Assembly (NCBI RefSeq): GCF_023913735.1
Contig: NZ_JAMXBH010000002.1
Span: 62,001 to 126,000, forward strand
Length of the DNA: 64,000 nt
Source of the DNA: Pseudarthrobacter raffinosi
GTDB lineage: Bacteria; Actinomycetota; Actinomycetes; Actinomycetales; Micrococcaceae
Direction: 5' to 3'
How positions within the stretch are numbered: the first letter of the stretch is position 1; every line of letters begins with the position of its first letter. The notes under the pieces were generated by a model that was not told the DNA's origin, did no database searches, and saw nothing but the letters and a program-made list of their open reading frames with translations. Below, in pieces: positions 8,912 to 17,516 of this stretch. Both the position numbers and the translations under genes were made by a program.

Positions 8912-8917
8912 GCCGGC
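8891..8917. terminator. Stem-loop spanning both convergent stop codons
   Basis: A 10-bp perfect inverted repeat (8891-8900 with 8908-8917, seven-base loop) contains the TGA of the MFS gene (8909-8911) and, on the other strand, the TGA of the peptidase gene (8899-8897). There is no T-run on either side, so termination activity is a guess. Confidence 0.5.
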
Positions 8918-10243
8918 AACCGAGCGCACCATACCCAGCAGCCGCCCGAAAATAGCCTCGCCGTCGTCCGCTATGCCGTCATGGTGGAAGTCGGCCGTCT
9001 CCCATACCCGGAGTCCGCGCACAGCAGCCGCCGTCTCCAGTGACAGGCTGCGGTCCACGTAAATGTCGTCCTGGTAAACCGCGGCGGCGACCGGCACGCT
9101 GTTCGCGGCCAACTGTGTGGGGTCATAGAGCGGCTTCCAGTCCGTTTTGGCGGCCAGCAGATGGGCCACCTGCCGCAGCGGCACCAGGGCGGGATCCTGT
9201 TCGAAATACCACGGGTACACCATCTCGCCGGTCAGCAGCAGCGCCTCCGCATCCGGGCGGAATGCCGGATTTTCCTGCAGCACACGCCAGGCAGCCCAGT
9301 CCGTCGCTTGTCCCTGCCCGTAGATGGACTCGTGCAGCAGAGCATAGAGCGGGTTCGCCAGGCGGGACACGATGCCCTGGACCTGCTCCAGGAAGGCATC
9401 GGCGAGCCTGTTCCCGTGTGGTGTCCCGGTAAAGGCGTCCTCCAGCAGGTAGTGCAGGCCGTCCACCCGCGTGTTACCGCCCAGGAAGGACCCCACCATC
9501 TGGAACCGTTCCACCGTGAGCCGGCCGCCGTCGGGTAGGAACTCCTCGGTCTGGCGAAGGTGCGATGCGATCGCGTTCACTGTCCGGCGGTCCTCCGGAT
9601 ACCAGCTGAAGTACTCGGTGTTGCGGGCGGCAACGCGCGCGAACGTGGCGCGGTAGACGTCGTCGGCATGGCCGGCTAGCGGCGCAAGTCCGCCCGTGAT
9701 GAGAGCCTCCTTCAGCCCGTCCGGGGCAAAGGACAGGTACGTCAGTGCGCAGAATCCGCCGTAGCTTTGGCCGTAGATGCTCCAGGGGCCGGAGCCGAGC
9801 GCCGCCCGGATGAGCTCCGCGTCGGCCACGATGGAATCCGCACGGAAATGCTCAAGGTACGCAGCCTGTGCCTCTGCCGTTCCACGCGCCGGCAGCGTGT
9901 TCCGGTCGATGGGGGTCGAAAGCCCGGTGCCGCGCTGGTCCAGCATCAGGATCCGGAAGTCCCGGGCCGCCGCCTTGCTCCAGCCGCTCAGCGAAGCCAG
10001 CCGGTTGCCGCGGCCGCCCGGCCCGCCCTGGAGGAACACCAGCCAGGGAAGCTCCTCGGCTTCAGCCTGAGTGTGGGCCGACGAGACGTACTCTCGGGCG
10101 AACACGGTGATGGTCTCGGCGGCGGCGTCACTGCCGGGCGCGAAGTGGTCCAAAGGAACGGTGAAGTAGTGCTCGGCGGTGCGCATGCCCCGGAATTCGT
10201 GCCGGGCCTTCACAAAATGCGGGACAGGGGTCCGCGTTTGCAT
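8897..10243 (-). CDS. Alpha/beta-hydrolase, S33 (prolyl aminopeptidase-type) peptidase
   Basis: Serine peptidase of the S33 family, expected to release N-terminal proline or similar residues from peptides; about 448 residues from the chosen start. The oxyanion region FLQGGPGGRG lies near residue 75. LDQRGTGLSTP follows, and the nucleophile elbow GQSYGGF is near residue 165. The catalytic His is probably in the C-terminal DFHHDGI motif. The length and layout fit the large S33 members (PF00561 plus TAP-like C-terminus) rather than short iminopeptidases. I chose ATG at 10243, 22 bases after the upstream GNAT gene. A TTG start at 10300 is also open but would overlap that gene. No secretion signal is seen. 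Confidence 0.88.
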   Translation of the reverse strand: MQTRTPVPHFVKARHEFRGMRTAEHYFTVPLDHFAPGSDAAAETITVFAREYVSSAHTQAEAEELPWLVFLQGGPGGRGNRLASLSGWSKAAARDFRILMLDQRGTGLSTPIDRNTLPARGTAEAQAAYLEHFRADSIVADAELIRAALGSGPWSIYGQSYGGFCALTYLSFAPDGLKEALITGGLAPLAGHADDVYRATFARVAARNTEYFSWYPEDRRTVNAIASHLRQTEEFLPDGGRLTVERFQMVGSFLGGNTRVDGLHYLLEDAFTGTPHGNRLADAFLEQVQGIVSRLANPLYALLHESIYGQGQATDWAAWRVLQENPAFRPDAEALLLTGEMVYPWYFEQDPALVPLRQVAHLLAAKTDWKPLYDPTQLAANSVPVAAAVYQDDIYVDRSLSLETAAAVRGLRVWETADFHHDGIADDGEAIFGRLLGMVRSVAGSAGS

Positions 10244-10265
10244 GGTTTGAGTGGAAGCGTCCCGC

Positions 10266-10766
10266 TCAACCACGGATGGACGCTGCCGTTCTGGTGCCAA
10301 AGCTCTCCAGCGCGTCGCCGGTCAGCCGGAACGTGGACCAGCCGTCCAGGGGGCGGGCGCCGAGGCTGCGGTAGAAGTTGATGGACGGTTCGTTCCAGTC
10401 CAGGACGCTCCACTCAACCCGGGCGTAACCGTTCTCGACGGCGGTGGCGGCCAGGTGCTGCAGGAGCGCTTTGCCGTGGCCCTCGCCGCGGGCGTGCGGG
10501 CTGACGTAGAGGTCTTCCAGGTAGATGCCGTGGACGCCTTCCCAGGTGGAGTAGTTCAGGAACCAGAGCGCGAATCCCTGGACCTCGCCTGCGCTGTTCT
10601 CAGCCATCGTGGCAAACACGCGCGGGTTCTCGCAGAACAGGACCTCAGCCAGCATTTCCGATGTGTTGCGGACCGCGTCCGGTTCCTTTTCGTAGATGGC
10701 CAGTTCATGGATCATCTGCAGGATGGCGGGGACGTCTTGCCGGGTGGCTGGGCGGATTACACTCAT
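10266..10766 (-). CDS. GNAT acetyltransferase, diamine/spermidine acetyltransferase-like
   Basis: N-acetyltransferase of 166 residues resembling the spermidine/spermine N1-acetyltransferase group. The N-terminus IRPATRQDVPAILQMIHELA is typical. The substrate-side motif is YSTWEGVHGIYLEDLYV. The acetyl-CoA loop is RGEGHGKALLQHL, and the late motif is WNEPSINFYRSLGA, with the Tyr that usually acts as general acid. Polyamine or another small amine is the likely substrate, but this cannot be fixed by sequence alone. The ATG is leaderless, six bases after TAAACT. It is probably the first gene of a two-gene unit with the S33 peptidase. Confidence 0.9.
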   Translation of the reverse strand: MSVIRPATRQDVPAILQMIHELAIYEKEPDAVRNTSEMLAEVLFCENPRVFATMAENSAGEVQGFALWFLNYSTWEGVHGIYLEDLYVSPHARGEGHGKALLQHLAATAVENGYARVEWSVLDWNEPSINFYRSLGARPLDGWSTFRLTGDALESFGTRTAASIRG

Positions 10767-10772
10767 GGTCCG

Positions 10773-10778
10773 AGTTTA
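10773..10778 (-). promoter_or_regulatory. -10 element of the GNAT gene (leaderless)
   Basis: On the minus strand TAAACT ends six bases before the ATG at 10766, without a Shine-Dalgarno sequence. The spacer sequence CGGACC is the same as in front of the MFS gene. Confidence 0.5.
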
Positions 10779-10811
10779 CTGGCGGGGCCGTGATCCCTGC
10801 TGCCAGGCTCC

Positions 10812-12182
10812 CTATTGCCAGCGAAGCTGCGATGTTCCGTAGCGTACGGGTCCCTTGCTGTACTCCAGCGGCACGCCGTCCGCCATGATGGGCGGCCCAA
10901 CATATCGCAGGCGGCCGTAGGGGCTGTCCATCACGCGGAGTTCCGGGTCAGGCAGGGAACCGCCGTGACTGGCCACTGCGGGCAGCCGGAACAATTCTTC
11001 AGCGGTGCGGGCCAGGGAAAGCCGGCCAGTGCCGCCACGTCCGCTTCGGAGCCGTTCGGCCAGCAAGGCAATTGCTGCCGCCGCCAGGCCATAACCGGTG
11101 GCATGATCCAGTGCCTGCACTGGGAGCTCCCCCGGCTGCCACCCGTCATCAGTCGTGCGGCCATACCGTTCGGCAATGCCGCAAGCGGCCTGTACCAGGC
11201 TGTCAAAACCGCGCCGTCCGTTCCAAGGGCCGCCGCTGTCCCAGGCGCTGAGGGTGACGATCACGAGTTCGGGCCGGGCAAGCAACAGCGCTTCGGGCGC
11301 CAGCCCAAAAGGGTCCAGCCCGCCGTCGCGGTAACCGGTGACCACCACGTCTGCAGACTCAATGAGAAGCCTGACCGTTTCCATGGCGGCAGGATCCCGG
11401 AGGTCCGCCTCGGCGCTGCGCTTGTCAAGCCCGAGTCAATGAACACATCTCTCAACTCCCGGAAGCTGGGGCGGGTCGATGCGCAGGACGTCCGCGCCCA
11501 GGGCGCCCAGGAGGCGTGTGGCAGTGGGCCCCGCAATGACGCGCGTCAGGTCCAGCACCTTTAGCCCGGCCAAGGGGTGGCGCGGAACTGCCGATGGAAC
11601 CCACCGGGAGAGCTGCGGACTTTCACTGGCTGACGGTGGCGGACTGGAGATTCTGATCCATGGACCGGAGCTGGCCGTCGCATACATGGGGGTCGCGATC
11701 CACTCGTCCCGTGTGCGCACGGCAGCAGCGACGCCGTTGTTTGCCGTGATGGCTTCCTCGGCTGTCAGCGACGTCATACCTAACAGGGCGTGTTCCACGT
11801 CCTGTGGTGTGCTCACGGTGAGGGCCGACGTCAGCCGGGCTGCGTGGTGGGGGTAATTGGCGTGGAGGCGGATCCAGCCGTCCGACGTGCGCCGAAAGCC
11901 GGACATCGGAGCGAACCCTTCGGGTTTGACGCCCGCGACCCGCAGATGTCCCAGCGAATCGAAGGCCGCCGCGGTGGCTCCGGATGCCAGGGAATACCGG
12001 CCCGGAACGCCAACAAGCGCGTTCAGCGACGTCGCTGCTGCCTGGACCGCCCCCAAAGCCAGTCCCTCGACGTCCAGCGGGCCCTTCCACCACTGCCGTG
12101 GACCGTTGGAAGGTGCCACGGGCTGGGCCTCCAGGGCTTCCACAACCCGAAGGCTGCCGGTCAGGTCGGGGACGGAGTCCAT
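10812..12182 (-). pseudogene. CaiB/BaiF-type CoA-transferase, interrupted by two compensating frameshifts
   Basis: Family III CoA-transferase-like protein; intact length would be about 456 residues. The 5' part (12182-11436) ends in LLGALGADVLRIDPPQLPG and then a stop. The 3' part (11384-10812) continues in the same frame with VRLLIESADVVVTGYRDGGL, RRGFDSLVQAACGIA and PVQALDHATGYGLAA, all typical of the family. Between them the sensible protein (ELRDVFIDSGL, then DKRSAEADL) is recovered only by removing one base near 11458-11460 and adding one near 11429. The indels cancel, so reading frame is restored after about ten codons. It is either a decayed gene or a pair of sequence errors. The adjacent helicase gene lies 11 bases upstream on the same strand. 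Confidence 0.85.
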
Positions 12183-12193
12183 TCGGTCAGAGC

Positions 12194-14740
12194 CTAGAGC
12201 CGGTTGACGTCGGTGACACGGACCACTGCCGTACCGGTTTCATCCGAGGCCGCCAGGTCCACTTCCGCGGAGATGCCCCAGTCATGGTTGCTCGCCGGAT
12301 CGTCGAAAATCTGCCGGACCTTCCAAAGCCCTGGCTCTTCGGTGATCATGAGCAGTCCGGGACCGCGGGCATCCGGGCCGGTGCCAATGTCGTTGTGTTC
12401 GTCGAAGTAGTCGTCCAGGACGTCTTCCCAGCGGTTGGCATCCCAGCCCGCGCCGCCGTCGAGCTCGCCCAGGGCTGCGGCGTTTTCGTCCGCGAACAGT
12501 TCCACGCGGCGGAACATCTCGTTGCGGACCATCACGCGGAAGGCGCGGATGTTGGACGTCAGCGACGGCGGCGGGGGAGGGGGAGCGTCGTGCGGGGTGG
12601 GCATCGCGCCGGACGTCAGCTCCTCCCATTCGTCCAGGAGGCTGGAGTCCACCTGCCGCACCAGCTCGCCAAGCCAGGCGATGAGGTCTTCAAGGTCCTC
12701 CCGGAGCATGTCCTGCGGCACGGTCTGGCGCAGCGCCTTGAAGCAGTCGGCGAGGTAGCGCAGCACAATGCCCTCGGAGCGGGCCAGCCCGTAGAACTGG
12801 ACGAATTCGCCGAAGTTCATTGCCCGCTCGTACATGTCGCGGACCACGGACTTGGGCGTCAGTTCAAAGTCGCCCACCCATGGCGCGGCCTTGCGGTAGA
12901 CCTCGAAGGCTTCGCCCAGGAGTTCGGCGAGCGGCTGCGGGTAGGTGACTTCCTCCAGCATGGCCATGCGCTGGTCGTACTCGATGCCGTCAGCCTTCAT
13001 CGCGGCAATCGCTTCCCCGCGGGCCTTCTTCTGCTGCGCGGAGAGGATTTGGCGGGGCTTTTCGAGGGTCGCCTCGATCACGGACACCACGTCCAGGGCG
13101 TACGACGGCGAATCCGGGTCAAGGAGCTCCAGCGCCGCCAGCGCAAACGGCGAGAGTGGCTGGTTCAGGGCAAAGTTGGCCTGCAGATGGACGGTGAGCC
13201 GTACTGTCCTGCCGTCATGGCCCTGCTCTTCTGCCGGGATGCGCTCCACCACCTCAGCGGCGAGGAGCTCACGATAGATTCCCAGGGCTTTTTTCATCAG
13301 CCGCAGCTGTGAGGACCGCGTCTCGTGGTTTTCGGTCAGCAGCTGGCGGGCCGCTGTGAACGGGTCGCCGGGCCGTTCCATCAGGTTCATCAGCATCGAA
13401 TGCGTCACGCTGAAGCTGGACGTCAAAGGATCGGGCACGGATTCCACGAGGCGCTTGAAGGTGGGTTCCCCCCAGGAGACGAAGCCCTCCGGCGGCTTCT
13501 TTTTGACCACCTGGCGGAGCTTCTTCTGGTCGTCACCAAACTTGGCGGTGGCCTTGGCCATCGCCTTCACGTTTTCGATGACGTGCTCGGGTGCCTGGAC
13601 CACCACTGTCCCCGCGGTGTCATACCCGGCGCGGCCGGCCCTTCCGGCAATCTGGTGGAACTCCCGGGAGTTAAGCGGGCGGGTGCGGACGCCGTCGTAC
13701 TTGCTCAGTGCGGTGAGCAACACGGTGCGGATGGGCACGTTGATCCCCACGCCCAGTGTGTCCGTACCGCAGATCACCTTGAGCAGGCCCGCCTGGGCGA
13801 GCTGCTCCACGAGCCTGCGGTACTTCGGCAGCATGCCGGCGTGATGGACCCCGATACCGTGCCGGACCAGCCGGTTGAGCGTCTTGCCGAAGCCTGCGGC
13901 GAAACGGAAATTCGCGATCAGCTCCGCGATCTTGTCCTTCTCCTCGCGGGTGCACACGTTGATGCTCATCAGTGTCTGGGCCCGGTCAATGGCCTCGATC
14001 TGGCTGAAGTGCACCACATAGGCGGGCACCTGACGGGTGGAGAGGAGTTCCTCGAGTGTTTCGTGGACCGGCGTCTGGTGGTAGTAGTAATGCAGCGGAA
14101 TGGGGCGCTCGGCTGAACTGACGGTGGTGGTGGGGCGGCCCGTAAGTTCGGTGATGCCGGCCTCGAACCGGCTGACATCGCCCAGGGTGGCGGACATCAG
14201 AAGGAACTGGGCCTGGGGGAGCTCCAGCAGCGGGACCTGCCAGGCCCACCCACGCTGGGGGTCGGAGTAGAAATGGAATTCGTCCATGATGACCGCACCG
14301 AGCTCGGCGTCGGCCCCTTCGCGGAGGGCGATGTTCGCGAGGATTTCTGCCGTGCAGCAGATGATCGGTGCGTTCTGGTTGACGCCGGAGTCACCCGTGA
14401 TCATGCCGACGTTTTCTGCACCGAAAATGTCGCACAGGGCAAAGAACTTCTCCGAGACCAGCGCTTTAATGGGGGCGGTGTAGTAACTGCGCTGGCCCCG
14501 CGCCATGGCCTGGAAGTGCGCCGCGATGGCCACCAGCGATTTGCCGGAGCCCGTCGGGGTGGCGAGGATGACGTTGGCTCCGGTGGCGAGCTCCATGATG
14601 GCCTCGTCCTGGGCAGCGTAAAGTTCCAGGCCCCGGCTTTCGGTCCACTCAAGGAATTGCGTGTACAGGGCGTCCGGGTCGATGCCTGCGCCGGAGGGGT
14701 CTGAGGCGGACAGGACAGGCAGCTGGTCAACGAGTTTCAT
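12194..14740 (-). CDS. DEAD/DEAH-box helicase with DUF3516 domain
   Basis: Superfamily 2 RNA/DNA helicase of 848 residues, an actinobacterial type with a DUF3516 C-terminal half. Motifs in order: Q-like region LELYAAQDEAI, Walker A ATPTGSGKSLVA (near 60), DEFHF in place of DEAH (near 155), MSATLGD, and the motif VI region FHQIAGRAGRAGYD (near 365). The C-terminal half (about 400-848) has no standard helicase motif. It includes a Pro-rich stretch (PHDAPPPPPPS) near 725. A role in RNA turnover or ribosome biogenesis is likely by analogy with Ski2-like proteins, but this is inference. It lacks a clear ribosome-binding site; TAAGCT lies eight bases before the ATG, again suggesting little or no leader. 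Confidence 0.92.
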   Translation of the reverse strand: MKLVDQLPVLSASDPSGAGIDPDALYTQFLEWTESRGLELYAAQDEAIMELATGANVILATPTGSGKSLVAIAAHFQAMARGQRSYYTAPIKALVSEKFFALCDIFGAENVGMITGDSGVNQNAPIICCTAEILANIALREGADAELGAVIMDEFHFYSDPQRGWAWQVPLLELPQAQFLLMSATLGDVSRFEAGITELTGRPTTTVSSAERPIPLHYYYHQTPVHETLEELLSTRQVPAYVVHFSQIEAIDRAQTLMSINVCTREEKDKIAELIANFRFAAGFGKTLNRLVRHGIGVHHAGMLPKYRRLVEQLAQAGLLKVICGTDTLGVGINVPIRTVLLTALSKYDGVRTRPLNSREFHQIAGRAGRAGYDTAGTVVVQAPEHVIENVKAMAKATAKFGDDQKKLRQVVKKKPPEGFVSWGEPTFKRLVESVPDPLTSSFSVTHSMLMNLMERPGDPFTAARQLLTENHETRSSQLRLMKKALGIYRELLAAEVVERIPAEEQGHDGRTVRLTVHLQANFALNQPLSPFALAALELLDPDSPSYALDVVSVIEATLEKPRQILSAQQKKARGEAIAAMKADGIEYDQRMAMLEEVTYPQPLAELLGEAFEVYRKAAPWVGDFELTPKSVVRDMYERAMNFGEFVQFYGLARSEGIVLRYLADCFKALRQTVPQDMLREDLEDLIAWLGELVRQVDSSLLDEWEELTSGAMPTPHDAPPPPPPSLTSNIRAFRVMVRNEMFRRVELFADENAAALGELDGGAGWDANRWEDVLDDYFDEHNDIGTGPDARGPGLLMITEEPGLWKVRQIFDDPASNHDWGISAEVDLAASDETGTAVVRVTDVNRL

Positions 14741-14837
14741 TGATTTCCAGCTTAGTGCCCAGCCGGTGCCGGATATCCGGGCGGGCCCGGGTTAGGCTCG
14801 CGGTACTGCCAGACAGCACCCGGCGATGGAGGTAACT

Positions 14838-15623
14838 GTGAAGTGGGACCCCGTAAAGTACGTCCAGTTCGGCGATTACCGGGACCGGCCGTTTTTCGAC
14901 CTGACGGGGCGGATCCAGGCCGACCGGCCACAGCACGTTGTGGACCTGGGATGTGGTCCGGGAAACCTCACGGCCACCCTCGCCCGGAGATGGCCGGAAG
15001 CGCAAGTGGTGGGGCTGGATTCGTCCAGGCAGATGCTGGACAAGGCCGCCGCGCACGCAGCCAGGCATGCGGGCCTCAGCTTCGGGCTGGCGGATATCGC
15101 AGCCTGGACGCCCCCGGCTGAAACGGACGTGGTGGTCACCAATGCCGCGCTTCAGTGGGTGCCTGGGCATCAGGAAATGCTGGCGGGCTGGCTGGCGGCG
15201 CTCAAGCCCGGTGCCTGGTTCGCCATGCAAGTGCCGGGGAACTTCAATGCCCCGTCCCATGCCCTGATGCGGGAACTCGCAGGTTCGGCACGCTGGGCGC
15301 CCCAGCTCGCCGGCGTACTTCGCGGTGGAGAGTCCGTGGGGGAGCCCGCAGACTACCTCAGCCTCATGCTGGACGCGGGCTGCACGGCAGACGCCTGGGA
15401 AACCACATACCAGCAGGTCCTCACTGGAACGGATCCGGTGCTGGACTGGGTGCGCGGCACGGCGTTGCGCCCGGTCGTGGCGGCACTTTCGGCCGAGGAC
15501 GGGCACGCCTTTGAAGCGGAGTATGCTGCAGCCCTGCTGTCCGCATACCCGGCAACGGCACATGGCACGGTGTTTCCGTTCCGGCGGATCTTTGCCGTGG
15601 CGCAAAAGCGGCCAGGCGCATAA
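14838..15623 (+). CDS. tam: Trans-aconitate 2-methyltransferase
   Basis: SAM-dependent methyltransferase of about 261 residues that methylates trans-aconitate, a by-product that inhibits aconitase. The N-terminus KWDPVKYVQFGDYRDRPFFDL is typical of the family (given here as two parts: WDPVKY and RPFFDL). SAM-binding motif I is VVDLGCGPGNLTATLA, followed by VVGLDSSRQMLDKA, and TNAALQWVPGH precedes the substrate loop. I start at GTG 14838 because a strong GGAGGT lies five bases upstream; an ATG at 14826 falls inside that ribosome-binding site. It is divergent from the helicase gene. Confidence 0.92.
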   Translation: MKWDPVKYVQFGDYRDRPFFDLTGRIQADRPQHVVDLGCGPGNLTATLARRWPEAQVVGLDSSRQMLDKAAAHAARHAGLSFGLADIAAWTPPAETDVVVTNAALQWVPGHQEMLAGWLAALKPGAWFAMQVPGNFNAPSHALMRELAGSARWAPQLAGVLRGGESVGEPADYLSLMLDAGCTADAWETTYQQVLTGTDPVLDWVRGTALRPVVAALSAEDGHAFEAEYAAALLSAYPATAHGTVFPFRRIFAVAQKRPGA

Positions 15624-15689
15624 ACTCCATTCGTTTGAGGTTCTCTGGTCGGTAATGCCTTATGACTGAGTCGAGAATGTGATGCTGGT

Positions 15690-15695
15690 TACAAT
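15690..15695 (+). promoter_or_regulatory. Candidate -10 of the ABC exporter-GntR operon
   Basis: TACAAT preceded by TGGT (15686-15689) is the best -10-like sequence between tam and the exporter. It would leave a leader of about 70 bases before the GGAGG site and ATG at 15768. No inverted repeat typical of a YtrA-type operator was firmly identified. Confidence 0.35.
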
Positions 15696-15767
15696 GACGA
15701 CAACGGCTTCTGGGGATGGCAAATGGCCGGACCCTCATCGGCCTCCCAAATCCGTCCTGGAGGTGCG

Positions 15768-17516
15768 ATGCTTTTCGGCTTGATGACCCGGCTGCTGGCT
15801 GGCCACAAAGGCGCCGTGACCGCGATCGTTGCTCTCCAGCTTGTCCAGACCGCAGGCAACCTCCTGCTGCCCACCATCAACGCTGCCATCATCGACGACG
15901 GCATCGTTGCGGGGAACACGCCGGAAATCTTCCGTTTGGGCACTGTCATGGTCCTGATAGCTGCGGTCCAGGCGTCGGCGGCCATCGCCGCGGGCTACTT
16001 CGGGGCAGTGGTGGCCATGAAGCTCGGGCACCAACTGCGCGGCGAGGTCTTCACCAGGATCCAGTCGCTTTCTTCCCAGGAAATGGCAGCCTTCGGCACG
16101 CAAAGTCTTGTTACCAGGGCCACCAACGACACCCAGCAGATCCAGTCGTTCGCCGTCCTGGTCTTCACCATGCTTGTGGCGGCCCCCGTGATGGCCGCCG
16201 GGGGCGTCTTACTGGCGTGGCAGCAGGACATGGTGCTTTCAAGCGTCGTGATGGTCATCATGCCAATACTTCTGCTCATCATGTATCTCATCGTCCGGCG
16301 CCTCGTTCCCCTGTACCGGCAGGGGCAGGAGCTCCTGGACCGAACGGGGGAGCTCTTTCGTGAACAGATCATCGGCGCGAATGTGATCCGCGCCTTCGTC
16401 AGGCAGGGACACGAAACGCGCCGGTTTGCGAAGACCAACAGCAGCCTCACGGGAAACAACCTTCAGTCGTCGCTGCTCGTGGCCGGCATGTTGCCACTGA
16501 TCATGATTGTGGTCAACCTGTCGTCGGTGGCCGTGGTGTGGTTCGGTGGTCACCGGGTTTACGACGGCGGGATGAAGATTGGTGCCCTCACGGCCTTTAT
16601 CGCGTACATCCTGCAGATTCTCCTGGCAATCATGATGGCCATGTACGTGTTCATGACGGCGCCGCGGGCCGTTGCCTGCGCAGAACGGCTGGGAGCCGTG
16701 CTCGACGCAAGACCGTCAGTCCAGGACCACAAGGCGCCGACCCAAGAGACCCGCCATGGGAGCTCCCTGGAGGGCGGCAGCGTCACTTTCAGGAACGTCA
16801 GCTTCTCCTACCCCGGCGCCGAAAATCCGGTACTGGAAGACATCAGCTTCACGGCCCGGCCAGGAACCACTGTTGCCATCGTCGGCTCAACAGGGAGCGG
16901 CAAGTCGACACTCCTGAGCCTGGTGCCCCGGTTCCTGGACGCCACGGCCGGAACCATCAGCATCGGCGGCCGGAACATCTGCTCGATGTCCCTGGACGTC
17001 CTCCGCCGGACCATGGCGGTGGTGCCGCAAATGTCGCACCTTTTCTCCGGAACCATCGCCGACAACCTGCGCGTCGCAGCTCCGGAGGCAACCGAGGGCC
17101 AGCTTTGGGAAGCCATGGAGACAGCTCAGGCCGCCGGCTTCGTCCGTGCGCTGCCACGGGGGATGGACACGGAGGTCGGGCCAGGCGGAACGAATCTCTC
17201 CGGCGGCCAGCGGCAGCGTATCTGCATAGCGCGGGCCCTCCTGCGGAGGGTCCCCGTCTATCTCTTTGACGACAGCTTTTCTGCGCTGGACTTCGCCACC
17301 GAGGCCCGGGTCCGGGATGCCCTGGAGATTGCCCTTGAGGGTGCAGTGGTCATTGTCGTGGCGGAACGGATCTCCACCGCTGCCGGAGCCGGCCAGATCC
17401 TGGTGCTCGACGACGGCCGGCTGGCTGCCCAGGGAACACACCTGCAACTGCTGGAGACGTCTGCCACCTACCGGGAAATCGCCGAGTCCCAACTGGCGCT
17501 GGACGACGCGCCATGA
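15768..17516 (+). CDS. ABC exporter half-transporter A (degenerate ATP site)
   Basis: Type IV ABC exporter subunit of 582 residues: six-helix membrane domain (about 1-300) then nucleotide-binding domain (about 335-580). Walker A is GSTGSGKST and the signature is LSGGQRQR. Walker B is VYLFDDSFSALD, with Asp in place of the catalytic Glu, and the switch His is replaced in VVAERIST. These changes mark the non-hydrolysing site of a heterodimeric exporter such as TM287/288 or BmrCD. I chose ATG 15768, which has GGAGG five bases before it, over an in-frame ATG at 15723. It overlaps its partner gene by four bases (ATGA). Substrate unknown; multidrug or lipid efflux is likely. Confidence 0.92.
   Translation: MLFGLMTRLLAGHKGAVTAIVALQLVQTAGNLLLPTINAAIIDDGIVAGNTPEIFRLGTVMVLIAAVQASAAIAAGYFGAVVAMKLGHQLRGEVFTRIQSLSSQEMAAFGTQSLVTRATNDTQQIQSFAVLVFTMLVAAPVMAAGGVLLAWQQDMVLSSVVMVIMPILLLIMYLIVRRLVPLYRQGQELLDRTGELFREQIIGANVIRAFVRQGHETRRFAKTNSSLTGNNLQSSLLVAGMLPLIMIVVNLSSVAVVWFGGHRVYDGGMKIGALTAFIAYILQILLAIMMAMYVFMTAPRAVACAERLGAVLDARPSVQDHKAPTQETRHGSSLEGGSVTFRNVSFSYPGAENPVLEDISFTARPGTTVAIVGSTGSGKSTLLSLVPRFLDATAGTISIGGRNICSMSLDVLRRTMAVVPQMSHLFSGTIADNLRVAAPEATEGQLWEAMETAQAAGFVRALPRGMDTEVGPGGTNLSGGQRQRICIARALLRRVPVYLFDDSFSALDFATEARVRDALEIALEGAVVIVVAERISTAAGAGQILVLDDGRLAAQGTHLQLLETSATYREIAESQLALDDAP

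Noticed and set aside
11385..11438. Programmed frameshift in the CoA-transferase gene
   Set aside because: Two opposite shifts within 30 bases would be needed and there is no slippery heptamer; mutation or sequence error is simpler.
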